DNA of 64,000 nucleotides, taken from contig JACPUU010000008.1 of NCBI GenBank assembly GCA_016192075.1, positions 83,307-147,306 on the forward strand, given 5' to 3'. Made by a program: the position numbers and the translations under genes. This stretch comes from Bacteroidota bacterium (GTDB lineage: Bacteria; Bacteroidota; Bacteroidia; Flavobacteriales_D; Crocinitomicaceae). Shown piece after piece: positions 54,982 to 63,329 of this stretch. Every line of letters starts with the position of its first letter. Position 1 is the stretch's first letter. The notes under the pieces were generated by a model, which did not search any database, had not been told where the DNA came from, and saw only the letters and a list, made by a program, of their open reading frames with translations.

Positions 54982-55221
54982 ATGGCTTCTAAAGAAAAAT
55001 TTGTCTTCGGAAAAAATAATATTACACTGATTCTGTCAGGTGTAGGAATCACACTGATTGGCTTTGTGATGATGATTGGTGGTGGCTCAGAAGACCCAAA
55101 TGTGTTCAATACCGATGAACTTTTCAGTCCCATGCGTATAACCGTTGCTCCTTTTCTGGTAATTGCCGGATATTGTGTCGTGATTTTCGGCATTATGAAA
55201 AAACCAAAAACCGGGGTTTAA
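54982..55221 (+). CDS. DUF3098 family membrane protein
   Basis: A 79-residue protein (MASKEKFVFGKNNITLILSG) with two membrane helices (about 13-33 and 55-74) separated by the family loop GGGSEDPNVFNTDELFSPMR. This small Bacteroidetes family is of unknown function but is almost always encoded between ftsX and uppP, hinting at a role in envelope growth. ATG 54982 is 5 bases after the ftsX stop; the longer open frame from 54961 would overlap ftsX. Confidence 0.88.
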   Translation: MASKEKFVFGKNNITLILSGVGITLIGFVMMIGGGSEDPNVFNTDELFSPMRITVAPFLVIAGYCVVIFGIMKKPKTGV

Positions 55222-55224
55222 GCA

Positions 55225-56019
55225 ATGACGTACCTTGAAGCGATCATACTCGCTGTAATTGAAGGTCTGACTGAGTTTTTACCTGTTTCTTCTACCGGAC
55301 ACATGATCATTGCATCTACCTTTATGGGTATTGCCAATGATGAATTTACCAAGCTTTTTACTGTTGCCATTCAGTTTGGCGCCATTCTTTCGGTCGTCGT
55401 TTTATATTTCAAAAAATTTCTTCAGGGAGTCAGTTTCTACGTGAAACTGGGTGTGGCTTTTATACCAACCGGCATACTCGGGTTGTTGTTGAAAGATACC
55501 GTTGACGGGCTGCTTGAGAATGTTACCGTGGTAGCCGTTTCACTCTTATTGGGTGGAATTATTTTGCTTTTTATAGATAAATGGTTTGCCAAAAATGAAA
55601 CAGAGGGGAGTGATGAAGTTTCCCTGAAAACCGGCCTTATTATTGGAACCATTCAGAGTATCGCTATGATTCCGGGAGTATCACGTTCTGCCGCAACCAT
55701 TGTTGGCGGGCTGACACAAAAATTAACCCGCAAAGCGGCTGCTGAGTTTTCATTTTTCCTGGCTGTACCAACCATGTTTGCTGCAACGGTTAAATCCATG
55801 TGGGACAGCAAAGAACTACTTATGGCATCAGAAAACAACATGCTTCTGATTCTGATCACAGGTAACGTAGTTGCCTTTGTTGTTGCATACCTCGCTATCA
55901 AATCATTTATTGGCTTTCTTACCAAACATGGTTTTAAAGTATTTGGTTATTACCGCATTGTTGTTGGCCTGGTTTTGCTTCTGTTAATTCTCAGCGGCTA
56001 TCAACTTGAAATGATCTGA
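55225..56019 (+). CDS. uppP: Undecaprenyl-diphosphate phosphatase
   Basis: Recycles the lipid carrier of peptidoglycan synthesis and gives bacitracin resistance. The 264 residues with about eight membrane helices contain both catalytic motifs: [17 protein letters not shown] (about 14-30) and [15 protein letters not shown] (about 150-164, with the essential R and S). It starts 3 bases after DUF3098 and its stop overlaps the truB start by one base. Confidence 0.96.
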   Translation: MTYLEAIILAVIEGLTEFLPVSSTGHMIIASTFMGIANDEFTKLFTVAIQFGAILSVVVLYFKKFLQGVSFYVKLGVAFIPTGILGLLLKDTVDGLLENVTVVAVSLLLGGIILLFIDKWFAKNETEGSDEVSLKTGLIIGTIQSIAMIPGVSRSAATIVGGLTQKLTRKAAAEFSFFLAVPTMFAATVKSMWDSKELLMASENNMLLILITGNVVAFVVAYLAIKSFIGFLTKHGFKVFGYYRIVVGLVLLLLILSGYQLEMI

Positions 56020-56702
56020 TGAATTTTATTTCCGGCGAAATTTTACTGGTGAATAAACCACTGCACTGGACCTCGTTTCAGGTAGTCAATAAACTCCGTT
56101 ACCACCTGCGAAAAAAAACGGGCGTAAAAAATATTAAGGTCGGACATGCAGGCACACTTGACCCGCTGGCAGATGGTTTACTGGTAATTTGTACCGGAAA
56201 AAAAACCAAAGAAATTGAATCACTGATGGGGCTTGAAAAAGTATATTCAGGTACCATTACGCTGGGGGCCACAACCCCGTCATACGACCTTGAAACAGCC
56301 ATTGACAAGGTATTTGATTTTACCGCTATCACACCTGAGCAAATCTACAGCACGGCAGTAAAAATGACGGGTGAGCAAGATCAACTGCCTCCTATTTTTT
56401 CAGCAAAAAAAGTAGATGGCAAACGCGCATACGACCTTGCCCGCCAGGGAACTGATTTTGTTTTACAACCCAAACGTATAACAATTCACGCGTTTGAAAT
56501 TACAGCTATCCGGCTGCCGGAAGTGAGTTTCCGGATTCGCTGTTCAAAAGGTACCTACATACGAAGCATTGCCTTTGATTTTGGACAATTATTAAATAAT
56601 GGCGGGCATTTAACCGCATTGCGGCGCGAAGAAATTGGCACATTTCGTTTAGCTGAAGCCAAAACGGTAGATGAATGGGCCGGGTTCATTGACTCACTCT
56701 GA
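56019..56702 (+). CDS. truB: tRNA pseudouridine-55 synthase
   Basis: Makes pseudouridine 55 in the T-loop of tRNAs. The 227 residues hold the catalytic aspartate in KVGHAGTLDPLADGLLVICT (about 41-60), the fold motif FSAKKVDGKRAYDLARQG (about 127-144) and RCSKGTYIRSIAFDFGQLL (about 174-192). The C-terminal PUA domain of longer relatives is largely missing, normal for Bacteroidetes. It is translationally coupled to uppP (overlapping bases at 56019). Confidence 0.95.
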   Translation: MNFISGEILLVNKPLHWTSFQVVNKLRYHLRKKTGVKNIKVGHAGTLDPLADGLLVICTGKKTKEIESLMGLEKVYSGTITLGATTPSYDLETAIDKVFDFTAITPEQIYSTAVKMTGEQDQLPPIFSAKKVDGKRAYDLARQGTDFVLQPKRITIHAFEITAIRLPEVSFRIRCSKGTYIRSIAFDFGQLLNNGGHLTALRREEIGTFRLAEAKTVDEWAGFIDSL

Positions 56703-56760
56703 CCTGCAAAGAAATCATTGATTTCAATCTTTTCTCAAACATTCTATTCATCAGAGACAC

Positions 56761-56768
56761 TATATTTG
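56761..56768 (+). promoter_or_regulatory. Putative promoter -7 box of the polyprenyl synthase gene
   Basis: TATATTTG ends 7 bases before the ATG at 56775, so the transcript would start at or next to the start codon. No clear TTG at the usual distance. Confidence 0.5.
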
Positions 56769-56774
56769 TAGCCA

Positions 56775-57752
56775 ATGATCTCTGTTCAGGAAATACAAGA
56801 TAGCATTCATCAGGAGATGACGGTTTTTGAAGAAAAATTCAAAGACGCACTGAAATCAGATATTGCCTTGCTGGATAAAATCATGCACTATGTGGTAAAA
56901 CGCAAGGGCAAACAAATACGCCCCATGTTCGTTTTTCTGGTAGCAAAATGCCTGAACCGTGAGGTTAAAGAATCAACCTATACCGCTGCATCACTCATTG
57001 AATTGCTGCACACCGCCACCCTGGTTCACGATGATGTGGTTGACGACGCCAATGAACGCCGCGGATTTTTTTCAGTAAACGCACTCTGGAAAAATAAAGT
57101 GGCCGTTTTGGTTGGTGACTATCTGCTTTCACGCGGACTTCTGGTTTCAGTTGAAAACAATGAGTTCAGACAACTTCAGGTCATTTCTTCAACAATGAAA
57201 GAAATGATTGAAGGAGAATTACTTCAGGCTGAAAAAGCACGAAAACTGGATATCACCGAAGAAGTTTATTTCGAAATAATATATCAGAAAACAGCATCCT
57301 TAATTGCTGCTTGCTGCACTGTTGGCGCCCTTTCAGTTACCAAAGATGAAGAAGCAATTGCCAGAATGAAAAAATTTGGTGAATTGGTAGGGCTTGCTTT
57401 CCAAATCAAAGATGACATTTTTGATTACGGTGACAGTGATAAAATCGGCAAACCGACCGGCAATGATATTCGCGAACGCAAAATGACTTTGCCGTTAATT
57501 TATGCGCTGAAAAATTCATCTGACGAAGTCAAACGTGAACTGATCAACATTGTTAAAAATCACAATGAAGAACCTGCCAAAATCAAAATTGCCATTAAAC
57601 ATGTAGTCAATGCCGGTGGTGTTAAATATGCTTTTGACCGCATGATTGATCTGAAAGACGAAGCTCTTAAACTGCTGCAGGAACTGCCCGACAGCGATGC
57701 AAAAAATGCACTTATCGGATTAGTTGAATATACCGTATACAGAGATAAATAA
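56775..57752 (+). CDS. Polyprenyl diphosphate synthase
   Basis: Trans-isoprenyl synthase that makes the long side chain of menaquinone. The 325 residues have the first aspartate-rich motif LVHDDVVDDANERRG (about 82-96) and the second FQIKDDIFDYGDSDKIGK (about 212-229), with the family KGKQIRPMFVFL (about 44-55). Chain length (hexa- to octaprenyl) cannot be read with confidence. It has its own promoter-like box and is followed after 2 bases by a MORN lipoprotein gene. Confidence 0.93.
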   Translation: MISVQEIQDSIHQEMTVFEEKFKDALKSDIALLDKIMHYVVKRKGKQIRPMFVFLVAKCLNREVKESTYTAASLIELLHTATLVHDDVVDDANERRGFFSVNALWKNKVAVLVGDYLLSRGLLVSVENNEFRQLQVISSTMKEMIEGELLQAEKARKLDITEEVYFEIIYQKTASLIAACCTVGALSVTKDEEAIARMKKFGELVGLAFQIKDDIFDYGDSDKIGKPTGNDIRERKMTLPLIYALKNSSDEVKRELINIVKNHNEEPAKIKIAIKHVVNAGGVKYAFDRMIDLKDEALKLLQELPDSDAKNALIGLVEYTVYRDK

Positions 57753-57754
57753 GT

Positions 57755-58183
57755 ATGAAGTATTTTTTTATTCCGGCCCTTCTTTTACTTGCCGCATGTT
57801 CGGCTGATGGTGAAGAAAAAACACCAGAACTGGAAACCAATGTTGAACAGGTCATTTCTGAACCTGACCACAAATCACCCAACGGTTCCAACACCGGCAT
57901 AAAACCGGGAGAGTATTTTGAATATTATCCCAGCGGTGGCGTAAAAATCAGGGGCTTTCACAACGATAAACTCAACCGGGAGGGACTTTGGATCTCCTAT
58001 TACGAAGAAGGTACAAAATGGAGTGAATCATACTACAAAGACGGCAAACGCGACGGTCACTCGCTGACTTTCTACCCAAATGGTGAAATCAGGTATGTTG
58101 GTGAATACAAAAACGATCAAAAAACCGGTACCTGGACGTTTTACAATCAAGTAGGGACTATTACCAAAGAAGAAAAATATTAG
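57755..58183 (+). CDS. MORN-variant repeat lipoprotein, short copy
   Basis: The 142 residues start with a lipoprotein signal (MKYFFIPALLLLAACSADGE, cysteine at about 15) and hold four MORN-type units: GEYFEYYPSGGVKIRGFH (about 51-68), GLWISYYEEGTKWSESYY, GHSLTFYPNGEIRYVGEY and GTWTFYNQVGTITKEEKY. Unlike the tandem copies at 44254 and 45352 it lacks their C-terminal domain and is lipid-anchored. It is probably cotranscribed with the polyprenyl synthase gene, without known link. Confidence 0.8.
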   Translation: MKYFFIPALLLLAACSADGEEKTPELETNVEQVISEPDHKSPNGSNTGIKPGEYFEYYPSGGVKIRGFHNDKLNREGLWISYYEEGTKWSESYYKDGKRDGHSLTFYPNGEIRYVGEYKNDQKTGTWTFYNQVGTITKEEKY

Positions 58184-58263
58184 CTCCCGGTAAACTATTC
58201 ACTTCCTTTTTTCGTCTACTCTTTACCGTTGAATCAATAACATTATCCGATCAGGACAATTCA

Positions 58264-58296
58264 TTGATATTAATCGGCTGATTTTTAGTATATTTG
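58264..58296 (+). promoter_or_regulatory. Promoter of the 1287-residue surface protein gene
   Basis: TTG 58264-58266, 22 bases, TATATTTG 58289-58296. The spacing is one base longer than usual. The leader would be about 75 bases. Confidence 0.55.
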
Positions 58297-58373
58297 ACTA
58301 ACCCAACCCTGACAGAAAATGGCTTTGGTCAAACGTTTAGACAGGTGTTTTTAATATACCCAGCAAAGTGAGC

Positions 58374-61300
58374 ATGAGAAGCCGCTTATTCGTTTTGTTC
58401 ATTCTTTCCATGTTTCCGGTTTTCGGACAGGACGAAATATGGATCAGACCGAACCGCGGACAATGGCACCAAAACGTTGAATATCAGATCAGTATTCCAT
58501 CCGGCCGGTTGTTTCTTGAAAACGGCGGATTCACCTATGCTTTTACCAATTTTCAGGATCAGGCTTCCCATAAACATATAGAGGGCGAACCAGACCATGC
58601 AGATGAACCTGTGCGGTCACACGTTGTGAGAACCCATTTTATGGGTGCCAACCCGGCACCCGGTTTTGAAGAACTGAAACAGGCCCCCTTCTATGAAAAT
58701 TATTTTTTAGGAAATGATTCAACCAAATGGGTAACCAATAACTACGCCTGCAATGAGGTTCGTTACCTGTCTCTTTACAACCAGATTGATTTGCATCTTT
58801 ATGAATCCAATGCCACGCTTAAGTATGATGTAGTTGTACACCCGGGCGGAAATCCTTCTGACTTCCTGGTATCGTATGACGGGCAGGATAAATTGTACCT
58901 GCTCAACGATGCCCTGCACATTGAAACCACACTGGGAACCATTGTGGAAGGAAAACCAATGGCCTACCAGGTGATTGATGGTAAAGAAGTGGAAGTACCT
59001 TGTTTCTATGAACTCAACGGAAACCAGATGAAATTTGTATTGCCACAAGGGTATAATGCCGCCTTTGACCTGGTTATTGATCCTAATCTCTCGTTTTCTA
59101 CATTCACAGGCTCAACGGCTGACAACTGGGGAATGACGGCCTGCCCTGATATCAATAAAAATCTGATTGCCGCAGGTATTGTTTTTGGATCAGGTTATCC
59201 GCTTTCAACCGGACCGTTTGATGGTTCATTCAATGGCGGGCAGATTGATATTGGCATTACCAAATTCAATTCAACCGGTTCTGGCATTATTTTTTCAACC
59301 TACCTGGGCGGTGCTGACGCTGAATCACCTCACAGTTTGATTGTAAATGACGCCAACGAACTCTATATTTTTGGTGTTACATCATCCAGCAATTTTCCGC
59401 TGGGCACGGGTGCTTATCAGGCAACAAAAAATGGCGGATCCTTATTTCTGTTTGACAACTATGTCAATTTCAACGGCGGCTCTGACCTCTTTATTACCAA
59501 ACTCTCGCCGGGCGGTACCAGTTTGCTTGGAAGCACCTATTTGGGCGGATCTGGTAACGATGGTGTATCAACCGGTGCAAACATTGCGTTTAATTACGGT
59601 GATATTTTCAGGGGCGAGGTAATGGTTGATGACAACTCCTTTGTTTATGTCACCACCAGCACTGCCTCATCAGATTTTCCTATTGCCGGTGGCGGATTTG
59701 ATAATTCACTCGGCGGCAGCCAGGATGCCATTGTTGCAAAACTGAGTTCAAACCTGACTTCACTGCTGTGGAGCACCTACATTGGTGGCACCGGACTTGA
59801 ATCCGGTAATTCGGTTCAGCTCTCCTCAACCGGCGATGTTTTTGTTGGTGGCGGAACTACCAGCAGCAATTTTCCGGCAACATCCGGGCACATGAATGCA
59901 GCTTTCCAGGGCGGGTCTACCGACGGCTACATTATCAAGTTCAATGCACCGGGATACGGAACACCCGTTGCCACCTACCTGGGAACAGGTGATTATGACC
60001 AAACCTATTTTATACAGCTGGATGTAGATGATTATGTGTACGCGTATGGTCAAACCAAAGGTGCCTACACGGTGACATCCGGCCATTACGTAAATGCCAA
60101 CAGCGGACAATTTATTCACAAACTGAACAATAACCTGGTTACAACCGTTTGGTCATCTGTTTTTGGACGCGGCAGCGGTAATGAAGAAATTTCACCTACT
60201 GCCTTTCTGGTGAGTGATTGTTATGAAATTTATGTAGCCGGCTGGGGCGGTAATACCAACACGGCCAATTCAGCTGCAGTTAACAGTACAACAACCGGTT
60301 TTCCGGTTACGACAGATGCCTACCAGTCAACTACCACCGGCAGTAATTTTTACCTGGCCCAGTTTACCAAAGACATGTTAAGCCTCAAATACGCCACATT
60401 TATTGGTACCGGCAATGGTGATCACGTGGATGGCGGAACCAGCCGTTTTGATAAAGGCGGAGGGGTTTATCACGCCGTTTGTGCGGCCTGCGGTGGAAAC
60501 CCGAACGGATTTCCAACCACCTCAGGTGTTTACTCACCTACCAATAACAGCAGCAACTGTAACCTGGCCGCATTTTTATTTGAACTTTCCAAAATTGAAG
60601 CGGCCCTGGGCTTAGGCTCTCCGGTTATTTGTATACCTGACCCGGTCATTTTTGACAATGCCAGCCAAAACGGAAACACCTATTATTGGGATTTTGGAGA
60701 CGGTCAAACATCTACCGATTATGAACCAACGCATTTCTATACAACACCTGGTACTTACACCGCCATGCTTATTGTATCCGATTCAAGCGGCTGTTACCTG
60801 GCAGATACCGCTTATGTTGATGTAGAAATTCAATTGTTGCAGGCTGAAGCCGGTACCATGCAGGACACCATTTGCCCGGGTGAATCTGTTCAGCTGTTCG
60901 CTCTCGGCGGAGATACCTATGTGTGGGGACCGGGAGAATTTCTGGATGATTCAACAAGTGCTAACCCCATAGCCACCATTTGGGAAGAAACCACATTTAT
61001 TGTTACCGTTGAAAGCGGATGCGGATCAAGCACCGTTGAGGTCACTGTTCATGTTTTTGGTGCTGCTGCAAACGCCAGTCCGGATACCGCAATTTGTGCC
61101 GGTGGCAGCGCACAGCTTTTTGCCGGCGGTGGAGAAACGTACAACTGGTCACCCGGTACTTCACTGGACAATCCAAACAGCGCAAGCCCGATTGCCACAC
61201 CGGCCATCACAACCTTTTACATCGTTGAAATTATCACACCTGAGGGGTGTCATATTTTTGACACCGTCAATGTGATTGTAGACCAGGATTTGCCGTATCC

Positions 61301-62237
61301 AAATCTTATTGATGCCGTAACTATCTGCAAGGGCTCCGGTATTCAGATTGCGGCCGGCGGTGCAACCAGTTACCTGTGGTCACCCAATTACAACATTACA
61401 TCCACCACCATTTATAATCCGGTTGTGTCACCTGATGTTGACACTTCTTACGCCGTAACATTTACCAACGCCTGCGGATCAACCTATGATACCGTTGATG
61501 TTTTTGTGATTGAAGTTATTGGAACCATCTGCCCTGATACGATTATTTGCCCTGAGGGAGAAGCGGTATTGTGGGCCAGCGGTGGCGTCAGTTATAGCTG
61601 GCAGCCGAGCGGAACCCTCTCTGACCCGAATGACTCTATTACAAATGCAAACCCAACCACCAACACACTTTACCATGTTACCATTACAGATATTTATGGC
61701 TGCTCTACCACCCTGTACACGCAGGTAGCTGTTTTTGAATCTCCGGTTATTACTGTTTCTCCGGCTGTTTATGCCATTCAGGGAGATACGGTTGGAATAT
61801 GGGCAAACGGCAACGGTACCATTGTATGGTCACCTCCTTACTACATGTATTGTGTTGAGTGTGCTGAAAACTTTGTTTACCCGCCAAATGAAACATTTTA
61901 TACTGCAACACTGACTGATGCAAACGGCTGCATTGCCACCGGCATTGTTCCGGTTTATTTTGATCCGTTGATTTATGTGCCAAATGCGTTTACACCCAAT
62001 GCAGATCAGTGGAATAATTATTTTCAGGCCGTAACACACAACATTGAGTCTTTTGACATGATGATTTTTAACCGCTGGGGAGAAATTGTGTACCGCACCA
62101 GTTCCATTGATCACCAATGGGACGGAACCTATAATGGTGTTAAAGTACCTGACGATGTTTATGTGTGGGTGATTGATTACCGTGATCTGAAGGGAGTTGA
62201 AAAACAACTGCGTGGCCACGTTGCCGTGCTGCGTTAA
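58374..62237 (+). CDS. Very large T9SS type B cargo protein with SBBP and PKD repeats
   Basis: The 1287 residues start MRSRLFVLFILSMFPVFGQD (signal peptide; ATG 58374). An N-terminal domain (about 20-240, IRPNRGQWHQNVEYQISIPS) of the type found before beta-propellers in Bacteroidetes surface proteins is followed by SBBP-like propeller repeats (KFNSTGSGIIFSTYLGGAD, about 300-318; KLSPGGTSLLGSTYLGGSGN). Then come a PKD domain (WDFGDGQTSTDYEPTHFYTT, about 774-793) and repeated Ig-like ICAGGSAQLFAGGGETYNWS units. The C-terminal type B sorting domain reads IYVPNAFTPNADQWNNYFQA and IFNRWGEIVYRTSSIDHQWD. Secretion by T9SS is expected; substrate and role are unknown. Confidence 0.9.
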   Translation: MRSRLFVLFILSMFPVFGQDEIWIRPNRGQWHQNVEYQISIPSGRLFLENGGFTYAFTNFQDQASHKHIEGEPDHADEPVRSHVVRTHFMGANPAPGFEELKQAPFYENYFLGNDSTKWVTNNYACNEVRYLSLYNQIDLHLYESNATLKYDVVVHPGGNPSDFLVSYDGQDKLYLLNDALHIETTLGTIVEGKPMAYQVIDGKEVEVPCFYELNGNQMKFVLPQGYNAAFDLVIDPNLSFSTFTGSTADNWGMTACPDINKNLIAAGIVFGSGYPLSTGPFDGSFNGGQIDIGITKFNSTGSGIIFSTYLGGADAESPHSLIVNDANELYIFGVTSSSNFPLGTGAYQATKNGGSLFLFDNYVNFNGGSDLFITKLSPGGTSLLGSTYLGGSGNDGVSTGANIAFNYGDIFRGEVMVDDNSFVYVTTSTASSDFPIAGGGFDNSLGGSQDAIVAKLSSNLTSLLWSTYIGGTGLESGNSVQLSSTGDVFVGGGTTSSNFPATSGHMNAAFQGGSTDGYIIKFNAPGYGTPVATYLGTGDYDQTYFIQLDVDDYVYAYGQTKGAYTVTSGHYVNANSGQFIHKLNNNLVTTVWSSVFGRGSGNEEISPTAFLVSDCYEIYVAGWGGNTNTANSAAVNSTTTGFPVTTDAYQSTTTGSNFYLAQFTKDMLSLKYATFIGTGNGDHVDGGTSRFDKGGGVYHAVCAACGGNPNGFPTTSGVYSPTNNSSNCNLAAFLFELSKIEAALGLGSPVICIPDPVIFDNASQNGNTYYWDFGDGQTSTDYEPTHFYTTPGTYTAMLIVSDSSGCYLADTAYVDVEIQLLQAEAGTMQDTICPGESVQLFALGGDTYVWGPGEFLDDSTSANPIATIWEETTFIVTVESGCGSSTVEVTVHVFGAAANASPDTAICAGGSAQLFAGGGETYNWSPGTSLDNPNSASPIATPAITTFYIVEIITPEGCHIFDTVNVIVDQDLPYPNLIDAVTICKGSGIQIAAGGATSYLWSPNYNITSTTIYNPVVSPDVDTSYAVTFTNACGSTYDTVDVFVIEVIGTICPDTIICPEGEAVLWASGGVSYSWQPSGTLSDPNDSITNANPTTNTLYHVTITDIYGCSTTLYTQVAVFESPVITVSPAVYAIQGDTVGIWANGNGTIVWSPPYYMYCVECAENFVYPPNETFYTATLTDANGCIATGIVPVYFDPLIYVPNAFTPNADQWNNYFQAVTHNIESFDMMIFNRWGEIVYRTSSIDHQWDGTYNGVKVPDDVYVWVIDYRDLKGVEKQLRGHVAVLR

Positions 62238-62290
62238 TTTTGGTGAGTTATTCCATTTGCTCACAAGACTAATTTACTTAACCGTGAAGT

Positions 62291-62689
62291 ATGCCATTAA
62301 AACAGAAACGCCTTTTTTTAACCGCTTTTTTTCTGGCCTTTGCCGTTTCAGTTTTTTCTGCAAATGCATACCGGTATACCTACATTGATGGTAATAATAA
62401 CAGTTACCTGATCTCAGCAGATTCACTGATTTACGACCCTATAAGCCCCATTGAAAGTTCGTCCGGAACGTATAGCGGTGGTGAAGCAAAACGTGTTAAA
62501 CTCAGCGCAACACAATTTCAGAAAATAGAGACGCTGATTAAATCCATTCAAAAAGACAAAGCATCACATGAAAATGCGCGTCAAATGGGTTTTGGAACAT
62601 TATTAATTGGTAAAAAAACTATTTTTCTGAATAGTACATCTGAAAAAAAGAAACTGCTCGAGCAGGAGCTCAGGGCGTGTTTGCTTTGA
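62291..62689 (+). CDS. Small secreted protein of unknown function
   Basis: No family is recognised. The 132 residues have a signal peptide (LFLTAFFLAFAVSVFSANA) and a short mature region with a beta-strand start (YRYTYIDGNNNSYLISADSL, about 27-46), an amphipathic helix (SATQFQKIETLIKSIQKDKA, about 72-91) and a charged C-terminus (STSEKKKLLEQELRACLL). It lies 53 bases after the large surface protein gene and may be cotranscribed; convergent with the next gene. Confidence 0.65.
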   Translation: MPLKQKRLFLTAFFLAFAVSVFSANAYRYTYIDGNNNSYLISADSLIYDPISPIESSSGTYSGGEAKRVKLSATQFQKIETLIKSIQKDKASHENARQMGFGTLLIGKKTIFLNSTSEKKKLLEQELRACLL

Positions 62690-62707
62690 TCCTGTTTGTT
62701 TCCGGAA

Positions 62708-63247
62708 TTATTTTTCGTCTGTAAACCGCGGGTCTGCTTCCATGATATGACCGCACTTTTTGCAGGTGCGCAAATCAAGTGAATTATAAAATTCACGAAA
62801 ACGCGGCTGAAAATCTTTTTCTACATTCTCAAGCTCAAAGTAGGTTTCATGTAATTTGTTATTGCATTTATCACAAAACCAAAGCAAGCCGTCGCGGAAA
62901 TTGGTTCCTTTACGCATACATTCCACTACCAACCCAACAGTGCCGGCAGGGCGTGATGGACTGTGCGGTGTATTTGCCGGCAGCAAAAACATATCTCCCT
63001 CTTTAATTTCAACCTTACGTGCTTTCCCGTCTTCCTGAATGGTGACAGAAATATCACCCTCCAACTGGTAGAAAAGCTCTTCGGTTTCATTAAAATGGTA
63101 ATCCTTGCGGGCGTTTGGCCCACCAACAATCATTACAATATAGTCACCTGACTCTGTATACAGATTTTTATTAGAGACCGGTGGTTTGAGAAGATTCCGG
63201 TTTTCTTCAATCCACTTTTTTAAATTGAAGGGTGCACGTATAGCCAT
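62708..63247 (-). CDS. 3-Hydroxyanthranilate 3,4-dioxygenase
   Basis: Iron enzyme of the kynurenine route from tryptophan to quinolinate and NAD. The 179 residues start MAIRAPFNLKKWIEENRNLL (ATG 63247; the open frame to 63310 runs into a terminator hairpin). Iron ligands are visible in DYHFNETEELFYQLEGD (H and E, about 48-64) and ANTPHSPSRPAGT (H, about 91-103). The bacterial-type C-terminal rubredoxin-like metal site is present as FCDKCN and CKKCGH (about 121-126 and 163-168). Other kynurenine genes are not in the window. Confidence 0.93.
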   Translation of the reverse strand: MAIRAPFNLKKWIEENRNLLKPPVSNKNLYTESGDYIVMIVGGPNARKDYHFNETEELFYQLEGDISVTIQEDGKARKVEIKEGDMFLLPANTPHSPSRPAGTVGLVVECMRKGTNFRDGLLWFCDKCNNKLHETYFELENVEKDFQPRFREFYNSLDLRTCKKCGHIMEADPRFTDEK

Positions 63248-63271
63248 AACAAAAATTTTACGTGAATTTAC

Positions 63272-63307
63272 AAAAAAAAGCGTCCCGGCTGGTGGGCCGG
63301 GACGCTT
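63272..63307 (-). terminator. Terminator of the gene at the right edge
   Basis: Minus-strand AAGCGTCCCGGC, loop, GCCGGGACGCTT, then a run of T, 22 bases past the stop at 63330. The upstream in-frame codons of the 3-hydroxyanthranilate dioxygenase frame overlap it, which argues for the shorter start there. Confidence 0.88.
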
Positions 63308-63329
63308 CAAATATTGATGATTTAAGTCA

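Noticed and set aside
57755..58183. MORN lipoprotein as part of the isoprenoid pathway
   Set aside because: It is 2 bases from the polyprenyl synthase gene, but its repeats give no sign of an enzymatic or isoprenoid role; the link is only cotranscription.
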